Shown: positions 48,706 to 58,024 of the stretch, piece by piece
How positions within the stretch are numbered: the stretch's first letter is position 1
Layout: each line of letters opens with the position of its first letter
Assembly: GCF_013303125.1 (NCBI RefSeq)
Contig: NZ_JABTTE010000014.1
Coordinates: 32,802 to 96,801 of the forward strand
DNA length: 64,000 nt
Direction: 5' to 3'
From: Calidifontibacillus erzurumensis
GTDB lineage: Bacteria; Bacillota; Bacilli; Bacillales; Bacillaceae_J
Made by a program: the position numbers and the translations under genes
The notes under the pieces: model-generated
Told to the model about the DNA's origin: nothing
Databases searched by the model: none
What the model saw: the letters and a program-made list of their open reading frames with translations, nothing else

Positions 48706-49050
48706 GCCATTCACCTCCTCCCAAAATCATTAGGTAATGCCAATTGTTAAAATAGATTACCTGAGTTACAAATTTCGATTTGTACAAAACTATTACAACT
48801 ATAAAATAGTCTTTGATAGTCATAAATAGCTGCTATTACCTTTTTTAACAGTATTTCCAAATTCTATACTTATAAATCAGCTATTTATTGACATGCTAAT
48901 ATTAACCGACATTTGAAGATAATTCAATATATTTCATGATGTTTTCAGCAATTTATGTTATATTTTCCATAATTGGTCGGTTATTTATAGTGAAAAAATA
49001 ATATCATAAATAACTATCAGTTAGCAAGTAGTGGAATAAATAGAGACAAT
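48706..49050 (-). promoter_or_regulatory. AT-rich hbs upstream region with leader hairpins
   Basis: 345 bases without a gene. Near the ribosome site, 7-base arms AGGTAAT/ATTACCT (48756-48762 with 48732-48738) can form a hairpin, and a smaller ACAAAT/ATTTGT hairpin lies further up. Several TATAAT-like stretches exist, but no -35/-10 pair stands out, so promoters were not placed. Confidence 0.45.
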
Positions 49051-49087
49051 AAAAAAAGCCATAGCTTCCACTGCTATTGGCTTTTTT
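49051..49087 (-). terminator. intrinsic terminator of spoIVA
   Basis: AAAAAAGCCAATAGC pairs with GCTATGGCTTTTTT (one bulged base) over a seven-base loop, with a T-run on both strands. It lies 15 bases after the spoIVA stop. Confidence 0.9.
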
Positions 49088-49101
49088 GTTCAACTTATAT
49101 T

Positions 49102-50580
49102 TTATAAAATAATTGCTATTAATCCGCCAGAACCTTCATTTATGATTCTTTCAAGTGTTTCCTTCAATTTATATCGGGCATTTTCCGGCATTAATGATAA
49201 TTTAGCCTGAATTCCTTCCCTTACAATTGAACTTAATGAACGGCCAAAAATATCGGAATTCCAAATGGAAAGAGGATCATCTTCGAAATCTTGCATTAAA
49301 TATCTAACTAATTCTTCACTTTGCTTTTCTGTTCCGATAATTGGAGCAAATTCGGATTCAACATCGACTTTCACCATATGAATCGATGGTGCCACCGCTT
49401 TTAGACGAACACCGAATCTTGAACCTTGGCGGATGATTTCAGGTTCATCAAGACTCATATCTTGAAGTGATGGAGCAGCAATACCATATCCTGTTTGTTT
49501 AACCATCTTTAATGCATCTGCAACTTGGTCATATTCAGCCTTCGCATGAGCAAATTCTTGCATCAATTGAAGCAGATGGTCTTTTCCTCTGATCTCAACA
49601 CCAACAACTTCTTTTAAAATTTGGTCATAAAGGTCATCTGGAGCATATAAGTCAATTTCAGCAATCCCTTGCCCCATTTCAATTCCTGCCAAACTAGCAT
49701 GTTCGATAAAATCATATTCCCTGAATTGGCTGACAACACGATCAACATCTCTCAGGCGTTTAATATCTTTAACAGTATCTTTTACAGCATCTTGATAACT
49801 TTGACGAAGCCAGTGATCTTCTTTTAAAACCATCACCCAGCTAGGCAAATTTACATTTACTTCTAATACAGGGAATTCATACAATGCTTCGCGAAGAACA
49901 TTGATGACATCCTGTTCCTTCATGCTTTCTACACTCATAGCAAGAACAGGAATATCGTATTTTTCATTTAATTCTTGCCTTAATTGTTCCGTTTCTGGAT
50001 GATGTGGGTGAACGGTGTTTACAATCATTATAAATGGTTTGCCAACTTCTTTTAGTTCTGCAATAACCCGTTCTTCTGCTTCCACATAATCTGAGCGAGG
50101 TATTTCTCCTATAGATCCATCTGTAGTAATGACTACACCAAGGGTTGAGTGCTCTTGAATGACTTTTCTAGTACCAATCTCTGCCGCTTCGTGGAATGGA
50201 ATTGGCTCCTCATACCAAGGTGTATTAATCATTCTTGGTCCGTTTTCATCCTCATAACCTTTTGCACCCGGAACTGTATAACCTACACAATCAACTAATC
50301 GGATATTTACTTCCAATCCTTCATCTACTGTTACAGCGACCGCTTGATTCGGAACAAATTTTGGTTCTGTAGTCATGATCGTACGTCCAGCTGCACTTTG
50401 TGGCAGTTCATCTTGGGCACGTACTTTATCCGCTTCATTTTTTATGTTTGGTAACACTACTAATTCCATAAACTTTTTTATAAAGGTAGATTTTCCGGTT
50501 CGAACTGCACCTACGACACCTAAGTAGATATCACCGCCAGTTCGTTCTGCAATATCTTTAAAAATATCTACTTTTTCCAT
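49102..50580 (-). CDS. spoIVA: spore coat morphogenetic ATPase SpoIVA
   Basis: Polymerises on the forespore surface with ATP and forms the base layer of the spore coat. 492 residues, the standard length, with the Walker A loop GAVRTGKST (24-32), an NTVHP/TD switch region (TDGSIGEIPR), and the conserved C-terminus SGGLIAIIL. Made in the mother cell under sigma-E in B. subtilis; a sigma-E-like promoter is present. Single-gene unit with its own terminator. Confidence 0.97.
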   Translation of the reverse strand: MEKVDIFKDIAERTGGDIYLGVVGAVRTGKSTFIKKFMELVVLPNIKNEADKVRAQDELPQSAAGRTIMTTEPKFVPNQAVAVTVDEGLEVNIRLVDCVGYTVPGAKGYEDENGPRMINTPWYEEPIPFHEAAEIGTRKVIQEHSTLGVVITTDGSIGEIPRSDYVEAEERVIAELKEVGKPFIMIVNTVHPHHPETEQLRQELNEKYDIPVLAMSVESMKEQDVINVLREALYEFPVLEVNVNLPSWVMVLKEDHWLRQSYQDAVKDTVKDIKRLRDVDRVVSQFREYDFIEHASLAGIEMGQGIAEIDLYAPDDLYDQILKEVVGVEIRGKDHLLQLMQEFAHAKAEYDQVADALKMVKQTGYGIAAPSLQDMSLDEPEIIRQGSRFGVRLKAVAPSIHMVKVDVESEFAPIIGTEKQSEELVRYLMQDFEDDPLSIWNSDIFGRSLSSIVREGIQAKLSLMPENARYKLKETLERIINEGSGGLIAIIL

Positions 50581-50633
50581 TCAAACCCCTCCCGCTCTTT
50601 CGTTCTGGGTACCATACTAAGATTGTCAATATT

Positions 50634-50662
50634 AATGTATGATGTTGTCCCAATTATTTATG
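50634..50662 (-). promoter_or_regulatory. sigma-E-like promoter of spoIVA
   Basis: Minus-strand CATACATT (50634-50641) fits the sigma-E -10 consensus. CATAAAT (50656-50662), 14 bases upstream, is a fair -35 match. Confidence 0.6.
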
Positions 50663-50703
50663 ACCAAATTTTTATTACTTCCCTTGAAAGAACTTGATCA
50701 TAG

Positions 50704-50747
50704 AAAAAACCCTGCTCTATAAAAAGTTATTATATAAGAGCAGGGTT
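50704..50747 (-). terminator. intrinsic terminator of yphE-yphF
   Basis: An 11-bp stem AACCCTGCTCT/AGAGCAGGGTT with an 18-base AT loop runs into TTTTTTC, 16 bases after the yphF stop. Confidence 0.88.
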
Positions 50748-50763
50748 CATGACAAAAAATATG

Positions 50764-51489
50764 TTACTCTGTTAAAAAAATTGGATCATTATTTTTAACT
50801 GTATACGGTACAGAAAAAACCGGAACAAAATCATAATTGTCGACAAGCAAATAGCGGATATCATCTCCGTGTTTATAATCATGTTTAAACGTGTTAAGGG
50901 CTTCATATAAATCAGGTCTATAATCTACAAATATCTCTCCATTTGTATCGATGAACAATGATAAGTTTTTACCAGAATACGGGCTTTTCACAAAAGGAAC
51001 TTGTTCGTATCCTAGTTTTTGATAATCAAGTGTAAAATAGCCACTTTCTTGATCGACTGGTTCCTTATATGGAGGGTAACCGTGCCGTTCTCTATAAAAA
51101 TGGATGCGCATATTTATATCTCGGATTGTTTCCACCAATGTTAAATCTATTAATTTAACAGTCGGGTCGGTTTCTACATAAGTCAATACATATTGAAAAA
51201 TACCACCGCTTTCATAAGCACTTCCAGGTGGCTCAGGAAGATAGCGAGGTATTAATTTATTAAAATCAACAGGATATTTTTGAAAAATCGGCGTGCTGCT
51301 TTCTTTCGTTTTGATAGGAAGTAAGCCTCCCTCATTTTGTATGTATTGGTCAATTGCATTTTGCACCATATTGATCTGATCCTTATAAGGAATGCGGTTT
51401 TCAGCCCGCCTTTCTTCAGGATATAAGCAGCCGGTCAATGACAAAACAATTGCTGCGACTGTTATTATTAAAAATAATCTTTTCACCAA
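50764..51489 (-). CDS. yphF: lipoprotein YphF
   Basis: About 241 residues. A lipoprotein signal with lipobox LTGC (Cys21 from the TTG start at 51489, nine bases after AAGGAGG) means it is anchored outside the membrane; frames open to 51498 give the same mature protein. The rest is soluble, with QINMVQNAIDQYIQNEGGLLP and HFYRERHGYPPY. Function unknown. Between yphE and spoIVA, as in B. subtilis. Confidence 0.88.
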   Translation of the reverse strand: MVKRLFLIITVAAIVLSLTGCLYPEERRAENRIPYKDQINMVQNAIDQYIQNEGGLLPIKTKESSTPIFQKYPVDFNKLIPRYLPEPPGSAYESGGIFQYVLTYVETDPTVKLIDLTLVETIRDINMRIHFYRERHGYPPYKEPVDQESGYFTLDYQKLGYEQVPFVKSPYSGKNLSLFIDTNGEIFVDYRPDLYEALNTFKHDYKHGDDIRYLLVDNYDFVPVFSVPYTVKNNDPIFLTE

Positions 51490-51503
51490 CGTCAACAACC
51501 TCC

Positions 51504-51704
51504 TTATTCAGGCACCGGTCCGCTGAAAACAACAAAAAAGATGATCAAGCCAGCTAAAATCATAAAAATATAGGCAAAAATTGCTGTCAATGTTTTCAAT
51601 AATCCTTTTAATTTATAACGGCTAAGATAAATAAATAAAACAGATAAAAACATTGCTGCGATTCCTACAAAGGCAATATACATTTTCAACATACCTGGGG
51701 TCAT
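51504..51704 (-). CDS. yphE: small membrane protein YphE
   Basis: 66 residues with two membrane spans (MYIAFVGIAAMFLSVLFIYL and AIFAYIFMILAGLIIFFVVF). ATG 51704 follows AGGAGAGA. Identified by size and place between gpsA and yphF; role unknown. Immediately upstream of yphF. Confidence 0.82.
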   Translation of the reverse strand: MTPGMLKMYIAFVGIAAMFLSVLFIYLSRYKLKGLLKTLTAIFAYIFMILAGLIIFFVVFSGPVPE

Positions 51705-51799
51705 TTCTATCTCTCCTTTTCAAATCGGACATATTATATCATATATTGTCCATTTGCGCCTAGAAAGTAAAAGAAAGGAAACGAATCTCTAATATAATC

Positions 51800-51836
51800 A
51801 AAAAAAATGCTAAAGCACAGGGGCAAATGCTTTAGC
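51800..51836 (-). terminator. intrinsic terminator after the SpoVIF-family gene
   Basis: A 9-bp stem GCTAAAGCA/TGCTTTAGC with a 10-base loop is followed by ATTTTTTTT on the minus strand. Confidence 0.9.
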
Positions 51837-51930
51837 AAAGTTGACTAAATAATTCCTTTAAGCACTAGCTCAACTAATTGTGATACACTTTATATTATGC
51901 AAACGATTGATTAGCGCATCCATCAAGCGC

Positions 51931-52206
51931 CTATCCTTCATCATTTTCCATTATTTCCTTTTCAACTGAGTCATCCAGCAATTGTTTCACTTGTTGAATG
52001 ACTGAATCAATAATTGCATTTTCTAACTCATTTGATACAGGCACATTCGCAAGTGACGACAGTTGGCGAATAAGATAATGTATTGTATTTTCATCGCTGA
52101 AATCAGCATCTTTAACTTCATCAGCTAACCCAAATAGGTCTTCTGATTTAATCTTAATTTTATCCTCTAGTAGATCAAAAAAATCTTTATCAATAAATTC
52201 ATCCAC
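51931..52206 (-). CDS. stage VI sporulation protein F family
   Basis: About 91 residues. GTG 52206 is nine bases after AAGGAGG; the ATG inside that site is too close, and longer frames reach 52233. The stretch FFDLLEDKIKIKSEDLFGLA followed by NTIHYLIRQLSSLANVPVS matches the SpoVIF (YjcC) family, which helps late spore-coat assembly in B. subtilis. The acidic tail is longer than in YjcC. It is probably a paralogue, downstream of gpsA. Confidence 0.78.
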   Translation of the reverse strand: MDEFIDKDFFDLLEDKIKIKSEDLFGLADEVKDADFSDENTIHYLIRQLSSLANVPVSNELENAIIDSVIQQVKQLLDDSVEKEIMENDEG

Positions 52207-52269
52207 TACATGCATCCTCCTTGTCAAAAACACTCATTATACTTTATGCAATGAGGATGCATTAGGTGT

Positions 52270-53310
52270 TTATCCATTGGACTGTTTGGAAATTAAGTAT
52301 AGATCTTCTAATTCCTGTCTTTTATTGCGTCCCATTAATCCTTCGACAGCATGTTTAGGAGGAAAATTATTAAAAAGTATGTTGTAAATAGCATTCGTAA
52401 TCGGCATTTCTATATTTTCTCTTTTGGCAAGCTGATAGGCTGCTTTAGTAGTTCTAACACCTTCAACTACCATCCCCATATTCTTTAAAACTTCATCCAG
52501 TTTATGACCTTTCCCTAATAAATTACCAGCACGCCAATTGCGGCTATGGACGCTTGTACATGTGACAACTAGATCGCCGATCCCTGTTAAACCTGCAAAA
52601 GTTAACGGATTTGCTCCCATTTTCGTTCCAAGCCTTGCAATTTCCGCTAATCCTCTTGTAATTAAAGCAGCTTTTGCATTATCACCATAACCGAGCCCAT
52701 CTGATATTCCGGCACCAAGGGCTATTATATTTTTTAATGCTCCACCAAGTTCAACACCAATTACATCCGGATTTGTATATACCCGAAAATAATTTTGATT
52801 ATTGAATAGTTCTTGAATCTTTTCGGCTGCCAAAATATTTGTAGAAGAAGCGGTAACCGTTGTTGGCAGCCTTTTGCTAACCTCTTCAGCATGAGAAGGT
52901 CCGGAGAGAACAACAACATCCTCAAGGAATTGTTCAGGTATTTCTTCAATAATCATTTCTGAAATACGCTTTAACGTATTTGGCTCAATCCCTTTACTTA
53001 CATGACAAATAAGTACTCTTTTCGTAAGGAAAGGAACCATTTTTTGAAGGACTTCTCTGATCGCCCCTGTTGGTACAGCTAAAATGATAATATCCATACC
53101 TTCAATCGCTTTATCCAATTGATAATAACCGCAAATTGCATCAGGCAACTGAATACCTGGTAAATATTTGTCATTTGTATGTTTTTCATTGATTTCTTCA
53201 ATTTGGTCAGCTCGATGTCCCCATAACCTTACCTCATGCCCATTATCTGCTAGAACGATCGCCAATGCTGTACCCCAGCTCCCTGCACCGAGAACTGTAC
53301 ATCGCCCCAT
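52270..53310 (-). CDS. gpsA: glycerol-3-phosphate dehydrogenase (NAD(P)+)
   Basis: Makes sn-glycerol-3-phosphate for phospholipids. 346 residues from ATG 53310 behind [61 protein letters not shown] with the catalytic Lys, and the [14 protein letters not shown] segment. Follows der by 39 bases. Confidence 0.96.
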   Translation of the reverse strand: MGRCTVLGAGSWGTALAIVLADNGHEVRLWGHRADQIEEINEKHTNDKYLPGIQLPDAICGYYQLDKAIEGMDIIILAVPTGAIREVLQKMVPFLTKRVLICHVSKGIEPNTLKRISEMIIEEIPEQFLEDVVVLSGPSHAEEVSKRLPTTVTASSTNILAAEKIQELFNNQNYFRVYTNPDVIGVELGGALKNIIALGAGISDGLGYGDNAKAALITRGLAEIARLGTKMGANPLTFAGLTGIGDLVVTCTSVHSRNWRAGNLLGKGHKLDEVLKNMGMVVEGVRTTKAAYQLAKRENIEMPITNAIYNILFNNFPPKHAVEGLMGRNKRQELEDLYLISKQSNG

Positions 53311-53349
53311 AATAATCAACTCCTTAAATTTAGTCTAAAAAAACTATGC

Positions 53350-54660
53350 TCAATTTCGTGCCCTTGCAATGATTTTTATTGGGGTACCTGTAAACTCAAA
53401 AGCTTCACGAATCTTATTTTCCAAAAAGCGAGCATAGGAAAAATGCATTAATTCAGGATCATTGACGAAAATAACAAACGTTGGCGGTTTAATAGAAACT
53501 TGTGTTGCATAATAAATTTTTAATCGAGTTCCACGGTCGGTTGGAGTTGGATTCATCGCCACAGCATCCATGATGACATCATTTAATACATTTGTTTGTA
53601 CGCGCATATGATGGCTTTCAGAAGCAAGATTAATCATTGGAAGCAACGTATGGATCCGCTTTTTCGTTTTCGCTGATAAAAATACAATCGGTGCGTAATC
53701 TAAAAACTGGAATTGGTCACGAATTTTTTGTTCAAATTCTTTCATCGTTTTCTCATCTTTTTCAACCGCATCCCATTTATTAACAACAATGACAACCGCA
53801 CGTCCTGCTTCATGAGCATATCCCGCAATTTTTTTATCCTGTTCGATAATGCCTCTCTCTCCATCTAAAACAACTAGGACAACATCCGAACGTTCAATTG
53901 CTTTTAACGCACGAAGCACACTATATTTTTCAAGATTTTCATATACTTTTCCTCTTTTTCTCATGCCAGCTGTATCTATGATTACATAGTCTTGACCATC
54001 ACGGGTAAATCTCGTATCAATTGCATCTCTAGTTGTTCCTTCAATATCACTGACGATGACTCGTTCTTCCCCTAAAATGGCATTAACTAAAGAAGATTTT
54101 CCGACATTCGGCCGTCCGATTAAACAAAATTGAATAACTGATTCATCATACTCTTCATCTGATTTTTTAGGAAAATGTTTGACAACCTCGTCCAACAAGT
54201 CGCCTAATCCTAAACCATGGGAACCTGAGATCGGAAAAGGTTCACCAAACCCTAAAGAATAAAACTCATAAATTTGTTCCTTCATTTCTGGGTTATCAAT
54301 TTTATTAACCGCAAGGATGACCGGTTTTTGAGAACGGTACAAAAGCTTGGCAACTTCTTCATCCGCAGCCGTAATGCCTTCCCTGCCATTAACCATGAAA
54401 ATGATTACATCCGCTTCTTCAATCGCAATTTCGGCTTGCTGGCGCATCTGTTGCAAAAGCGGCTCGTCACCGACCTCAATCCCACCAGTATCAATGATAT
54501 TAAACGATTGATTTAGCCATTCAGCTGAACTATAAATACGGTCTCTTGTAACACCGGGAATATCTTCAACAATCGAAATTCGATCCCCAACAATTCGGTT
54601 AAAAATTGTCGACTTTCCGACATTCGGTCGACCGATGATAGCAACTACCGGTTTTGCCAT
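53350..54660 (-). CDS. der: ribosome-assembly GTPase Der (EngA)
   Basis: Needed for 50S ribosome maturation. 436 residues with two GTPase domains in tandem: first P-loop GRPNVGKST (10-18), DTGG (57-60) and NKID (119-122); second P-loop GRPNVGKSS (182-190), DTAG and NKWD. A C-terminal KH-like domain follows. Intact. Upstream of gpsA, as in B. subtilis. Confidence 0.98.
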   Translation of the reverse strand: MAKPVVAIIGRPNVGKSTIFNRIVGDRISIVEDIPGVTRDRIYSSAEWLNQSFNIIDTGGIEVGDEPLLQQMRQQAEIAIEEADVIIFMVNGREGITAADEEVAKLLYRSQKPVILAVNKIDNPEMKEQIYEFYSLGFGEPFPISGSHGLGLGDLLDEVVKHFPKKSDEEYDESVIQFCLIGRPNVGKSSLVNAILGEERVIVSDIEGTTRDAIDTRFTRDGQDYVIIDTAGMRKRGKVYENLEKYSVLRALKAIERSDVVLVVLDGERGIIEQDKKIAGYAHEAGRAVVIVVNKWDAVEKDEKTMKEFEQKIRDQFQFLDYAPIVFLSAKTKKRIHTLLPMINLASESHHMRVQTNVLNDVIMDAVAMNPTPTDRGTRLKIYYATQVSIKPPTFVIFVNDPELMHFSYARFLENKIREAFEFTGTPIKIIARARN

Positions 54661-54711
54661 ACATATCTTCCCTTCTTTATTTATTTAATTCTTCATTTTT
54701 TCCGTTGAAGT

Positions 54712-54736
54712 ATAAAAACCCTTCTAAAAAGAAGGG
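54712..54736 (-). terminator. intrinsic terminator after the YIEGIA partner gene
   Basis: A 7-bp stem CCCTTCT/AGAAGGG with a four-base loop is followed by TTTTTATA on the minus strand. Confidence 0.87.
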
Positions 54737-54806
54737 GAGGCAAGCGAACTATATTAACTCAATAATAGTACCAAATATAAGTATTTACGACAACTTTTTC
54801 ATTCCT

Positions 54807-54992
54807 TTAATGTTTAACAATTATATAAAGATCATCACTGAGCTCATGGGCAATTCCATCGAGTATTGCTTCAAGATTAGCTGCTTTATGTTCCATTTCT
54901 TCTTTATTGTCACATACAAAAATTGCTGTTGAACCAAGAGCTTTTTTGGGATTTGTTGTGACAATCGCCAAAATATATTTTTCAATTGTCAT
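54807..54992 (-). CDS. small partner of YIEGIA protein (capping complex subunit family)
   Basis: 61 residues, soluble: ILAIVTTNPKKALGSTAIFV and a helical middle, ending DDLYIIVKH. It overlaps the YIEGIA gene by four bases (ATGA), so the two are translationally coupled. Its size and pairing match the NCBI-defined family called capping complex subunit for YIEGIA; biochemical function is unproven. It ends in a terminator before der. Confidence 0.75.
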   Translation of the reverse strand: MTIEKYILAIVTTNPKKALGSTAIFVCDNKEEMEHKAANLEAILDGIAHELSDDLYIIVKH

Positions 54993-55885
54993 ATTAGCCT
55001 CCGTCCTTTCTTATTCGCTTTTGATTCCGTTGGCATTCTAATTGCATTTTCTAATACGGGAACTTGGCCGATGACTTCAATCGCTTTTTCTATATCTTTC
55101 TCTTGAGGCAAAACAAAGATGCCGACTCGTCCATCATCCAAATCTCTTTTTGCTAGCGGAACTAAAGCCGGAGTGCCCGAATCACGGAAAACTCCGAGCG
55201 CAACTGAAATGTCGTGCAATATCGCTTGGCGTTGGCCAAGATTTGCGATAGTAGACCGAACGTTAAAATTTTTCGGTTTTAATATAAAACCCATTCCATA
55301 TTTTAAAATTTCCTCTCGACGGGCAGGAAGTCCTATGTTCATGATATAAATGTTATCAATGTAAAGGCCAGGGCCTTCAAAGTGCAATTCATGATATTCA
55401 ATGTCAACGATGTCCTTCAGTTTTGCCCCCGACATGAATTTTTTTGAAATTAATAAACAAATGATCCCTGTAATAAGACCAGCCCACCAATCAATTGTTA
55501 AATAGGCAAGCGTGGTTGTAAAAGAGGTGAATATTACAAGGTAATTGCGTCCTTCAAAAGCAATGGCAATGCCTTCTATATATGTTTTTCCTCTTGGTAC
55601 TAATTCATATTGGTCAAGTTCTGTTAATGTATTGCGTTCCATATTGCGTACTTCTCGAAATTGTGAAGCAGCTAACGTCAAAAATGTAATCGCAGTAAAC
55701 TCCCTTTCCATAATGGAGGGAATTGCCACTGTTCCAAGCGCTGCTGCAATGAATCCTAATGCAATATGTATTATTTTCCCATGCAAATAAGTAGGATATT
55801 GGCGATAATCGGTTCGAAGCATATAAAGTCTAGTTAATGTACCGATGACCACACCAAATAAAATAGGATATGTATATTCATTCAT
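54989..55885 (-). CDS. YIEGIA family membrane protein (YphB/SeaA-like)
   Basis: 298 residues. Four or five membrane segments in the first half, the signature YIEGIAIAFEGRN (102-114) in a loop, then a soluble C-terminal part (about 170-298) with GLPARREEILKYGMGFILK and ending in basic residues. It corresponds by place to B. subtilis YphB (SeaA), linked to spore envelope assembly. The activity is unknown. Overlaps yphA and the small partner by four bases each. Confidence 0.8.
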   Translation of the reverse strand: MNEYTYPILFGVVIGTLTRLYMLRTDYRQYPTYLHGKIIHIALGFIAAALGTVAIPSIMEREFTAITFLTLAASQFREVRNMERNTLTELDQYELVPRGKTYIEGIAIAFEGRNYLVIFTSFTTTLAYLTIDWWAGLITGIICLLISKKFMSGAKLKDIVDIEYHELHFEGPGLYIDNIYIMNIGLPARREEILKYGMGFILKPKNFNVRSTIANLGQRQAILHDISVALGVFRDSGTPALVPLAKRDLDDGRVGIFVLPQEKDIEKAIEVIGQVPVLENAIRMPTESKANKKGRRLI

Positions 55886-56487
55886 TTATGAACCCTCCCT
55901 GCATTTCCTTTTTGAAAGTTTCCTTCAAAGTACAAAGCAGTTTTTTCAACCAGCGACCATAAAACAATTAACACCATAAAGATGGCCCATTGATCTAAAA
56001 AAGAAAAATCTCCTACTTCAACAGGAAATGAAAATTTGTTCATTATGAACGAATATAATATTTCTCCATTACAAATAGAGATTATTCCAATTGATATACG
56101 ATAATATAGACCTTTCACTAGCATTAATACCAAATATAATAGAATAATGCCTAACATCCATTTTTGATCAATAATTAGCCATACTGGATCAAATAATTCA
56201 AATAAATGAAAAACGACAAAGCCAATTGAGATAATAAATGAACAAAGGAAGTGATACAACAACACAAAACCTTTTGATTTTGACATTAATATTAGAGATA
56301 TAAAAAAGAGCAATAAAAAATTTACTCGAACTGAATAATCAGCAAGTTGTAAAGTATAATTTCCTGTAATAATTAAGAGCAAAATTACAAAACTAATAGC
56401 TGTTCGGAGGTTGGATTTTGCCATTATGAAAGTAGAATAAACCCAACCAATCCATAAAAACCAATAAAAGTAAATACCTTCCATCAT
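55882..56487 (-). CDS. yphA: membrane protein YphA
   Basis: About 201 residues with six to seven membrane spans and short loops. ATG 56487 or the adjacent ATG 56484, after GGTGGTGAT, is the start. No catalytic motif is visible. Named by position upstream of the YIEGIA gene; it overlaps that gene by four bases, so the three genes yphA, YIEGIA and partner form one tight unit. Confidence 0.8.
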   Translation of the reverse strand: MMEGIYFYWFLWIGWVYSTFIMAKSNLRTAISFVILLLIITGNYTLQLADYSVRVNFLLLFFISLILMSKSKGFVLLYHFLCSFIISIGFVVFHLFELFDPVWLIIDQKWMLGIILLYLVLMLVKGLYYRISIGIISICNGEILYSFIMNKFSFPVEVGDFSFLDQWAIFMVLIVLWSLVEKTALYFEGNFQKGNAGRVHK

Positions 56488-56617
56488 ATCACCACCACTA
56501 ACCATTATGACTTATTGGATACAATTTCATTCTTTCCTATTTCTTAAAAAGAAGAGTATAAAACTTCAATAAAAGAAAATATTAAAAAATAAAATTACAG
56601 AAAGGGGGGAACTAAAA

Positions 56618-56749
56618 ATGGGACGCGATCGTCAAGAAAAGAAACTGAAGCAATCAACGAAAGTGGAATCTGATCGTGATCAAGGCCTTGAAAATAAAGG
56701 TGCAACTCGTTTAGAGAGTCCAGAGGAATCTAGAGCTAGAAATAAATAA
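56618..56749 (+). CDS. ypzI: YpzI family protein
   Basis: 43 residues from ATG 56618 behind AAGGGGGG. MGRDRQEKKLKQSTKVESDR and DQGLENKGATRLE match B. subtilis YpzI, a tiny charged protein found at the same place between yphA and fni. Function unknown. It is one of few plus-strand genes here. Confidence 0.85.
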   Translation: MGRDRQEKKLKQSTKVESDRDQGLENKGATRLESPEESRARNK

Positions 56750-56913
56750 ACCATTATGATCCGAATCTTTCAAACAAAACCCTGATGAAGATAATGATTC
56801 AAGGAGTTACCATAAAAATAAGCATGAATCGTAGTCTTACAAGGTACAAAATTGATTTTTGATTGGACCCATTATTGAACTATGGAGGAAAGTCATATCA
56901 TTCTCCAAAAAAT

Positions 56914-56946
56914 AAGGATCATCTCTTTTATGAGATGATCCTTTTT
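56914..56946. terminator. bidirectional terminator between ypzI and fni
   Basis: A 12-bp perfect stem AAGGATCATCTC/GAGATGATCCTT with a six-base loop has T-runs on both sides. Confidence 0.92.
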
Positions 56947-56959
56947 ATAATTGGCTCAT

Positions 56960-58015
56960 TCACCTTTGACTATATTTTTTTGTTTCTATACCTCTTTGCT
57001 CAAGCCAATGATAGGTTGAACCGCTGATTACAAGAGGGACTTGTTTCAATTCTTCAATTGTTTTTGTTCCTAATGCAGCCATTATAATCTTTAGTTCGCT
57101 TTCTATTGTTTTGACTTCTTGAATTACTCCTTCTACACCTTTTATCATTAGCACTTTTAACAATTGACCTGCAAGTCCACAAGCTGATGCACCAAGTGCG
57201 ATTGATTTCGCAATATCAATCGATTCTTTTAGGCCTCCGGATGCAATGACGGCCTCAGGGTTGACGGAACATACTTCTACGATTGAAGCAGCCGTTGGGA
57301 TCCCCCATTCATTAAAGAATGTAAGCGGTTTGCCTCTACGAAGATTTTCAATTTCCGCAAAATTAGTCCCACCAAAGCCACCGACATCAAATATGGAAAT
57401 ACCGATATTTTTCAGTTGGCGAGCAGTTTCGCAACTCATTCCGAAACCGACTTCTTTTATGATAACGGGCACTTGTAAATTTTTCACAATCATTTCAATT
57501 CTATTTAGTGTACCAGTAAAATGACGATCACCTTCGGGCATTGTCAATTCTTGGATAACATTTAAGTGTATTTGCAGTGCATTCGCATCAACCATTTCAA
57601 TGGCCTGTTTCGCTTCATCAAGCGTAGCTTCACTTCCAAGATTGGCTAGTATGATTCCGTTTGGATTTTCTTCCCGGACAACACGATACGATTGAATTTC
57701 ATTTTTGTCCTTTATTGCCGCCATTTGCGATCCAAGCGCCATTGCAAGTTGGCATTCCTTTGCAACTCTAGCAAGACACCGATTAATTTCAACCGTCTTC
57801 GAACCCCCACCACCAGTCATAGCATTGATAAAAATAGGCGAACTTAATGTAAGTTCGCCTATTTTCGTGTTTAATGATATATCACGAACTGAAAGATCAG
57901 GAATACTATTGTGAACAAATTGAATGTCATCCAAGCCAGTGCTGCGTTTTGAATTTAAAGTTAATGCATGGTGAATATGGTCTAATTTACGGCCAGTTCT
58001 GCTCACATTTTTCAC
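56960..58015 (-). CDS. fni: type 2 isopentenyl-diphosphate isomerase
   Basis: FMN-dependent interconversion of IPP and DMAPP, supplying isoprenoid chains such as that made by HepST. 351 residues with the N-terminal [24 protein letters not shown], the [19 protein letters not shown] active-site block and FMN-site [22 protein letters not shown] start at 58015, nine bases after the S1 gene. Confidence 0.95.
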   Translation of the reverse strand: MKNVSRTGRKLDHIHHALTLNSKRSTGLDDIQFVHNSIPDLSVRDISLNTKIGELTLSSPIFINAMTGGGGSKTVEINRCLARVAKECQLAMALGSQMAAIKDKNEIQSYRVVREENPNGIILANLGSEATLDEAKQAIEMVDANALQIHLNVIQELTMPEGDRHFTGTLNRIEMIVKNLQVPVIIKEVGFGMSCETARQLKNIGISIFDVGGFGGTNFAEIENLRRGKPLTFFNEWGIPTAASIVEVCSVNPEAVIASGGLKESIDIAKSIALGASACGLAGQLLKVLMIKGVEGVIQEVKTIESELKIIMAALGTKTIEELKQVPLVISGSTYHWLEQRGIETKKYSQR

Positions 58016-58024
58016 GCTTCTTTA

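Noticed and set aside
48368..48733. 121-codon plus-strand open frame opposite hbs
   Set aside because: It is antisense to hbs, lacks a ribosome site, and its composition mirrors the complementary gene.
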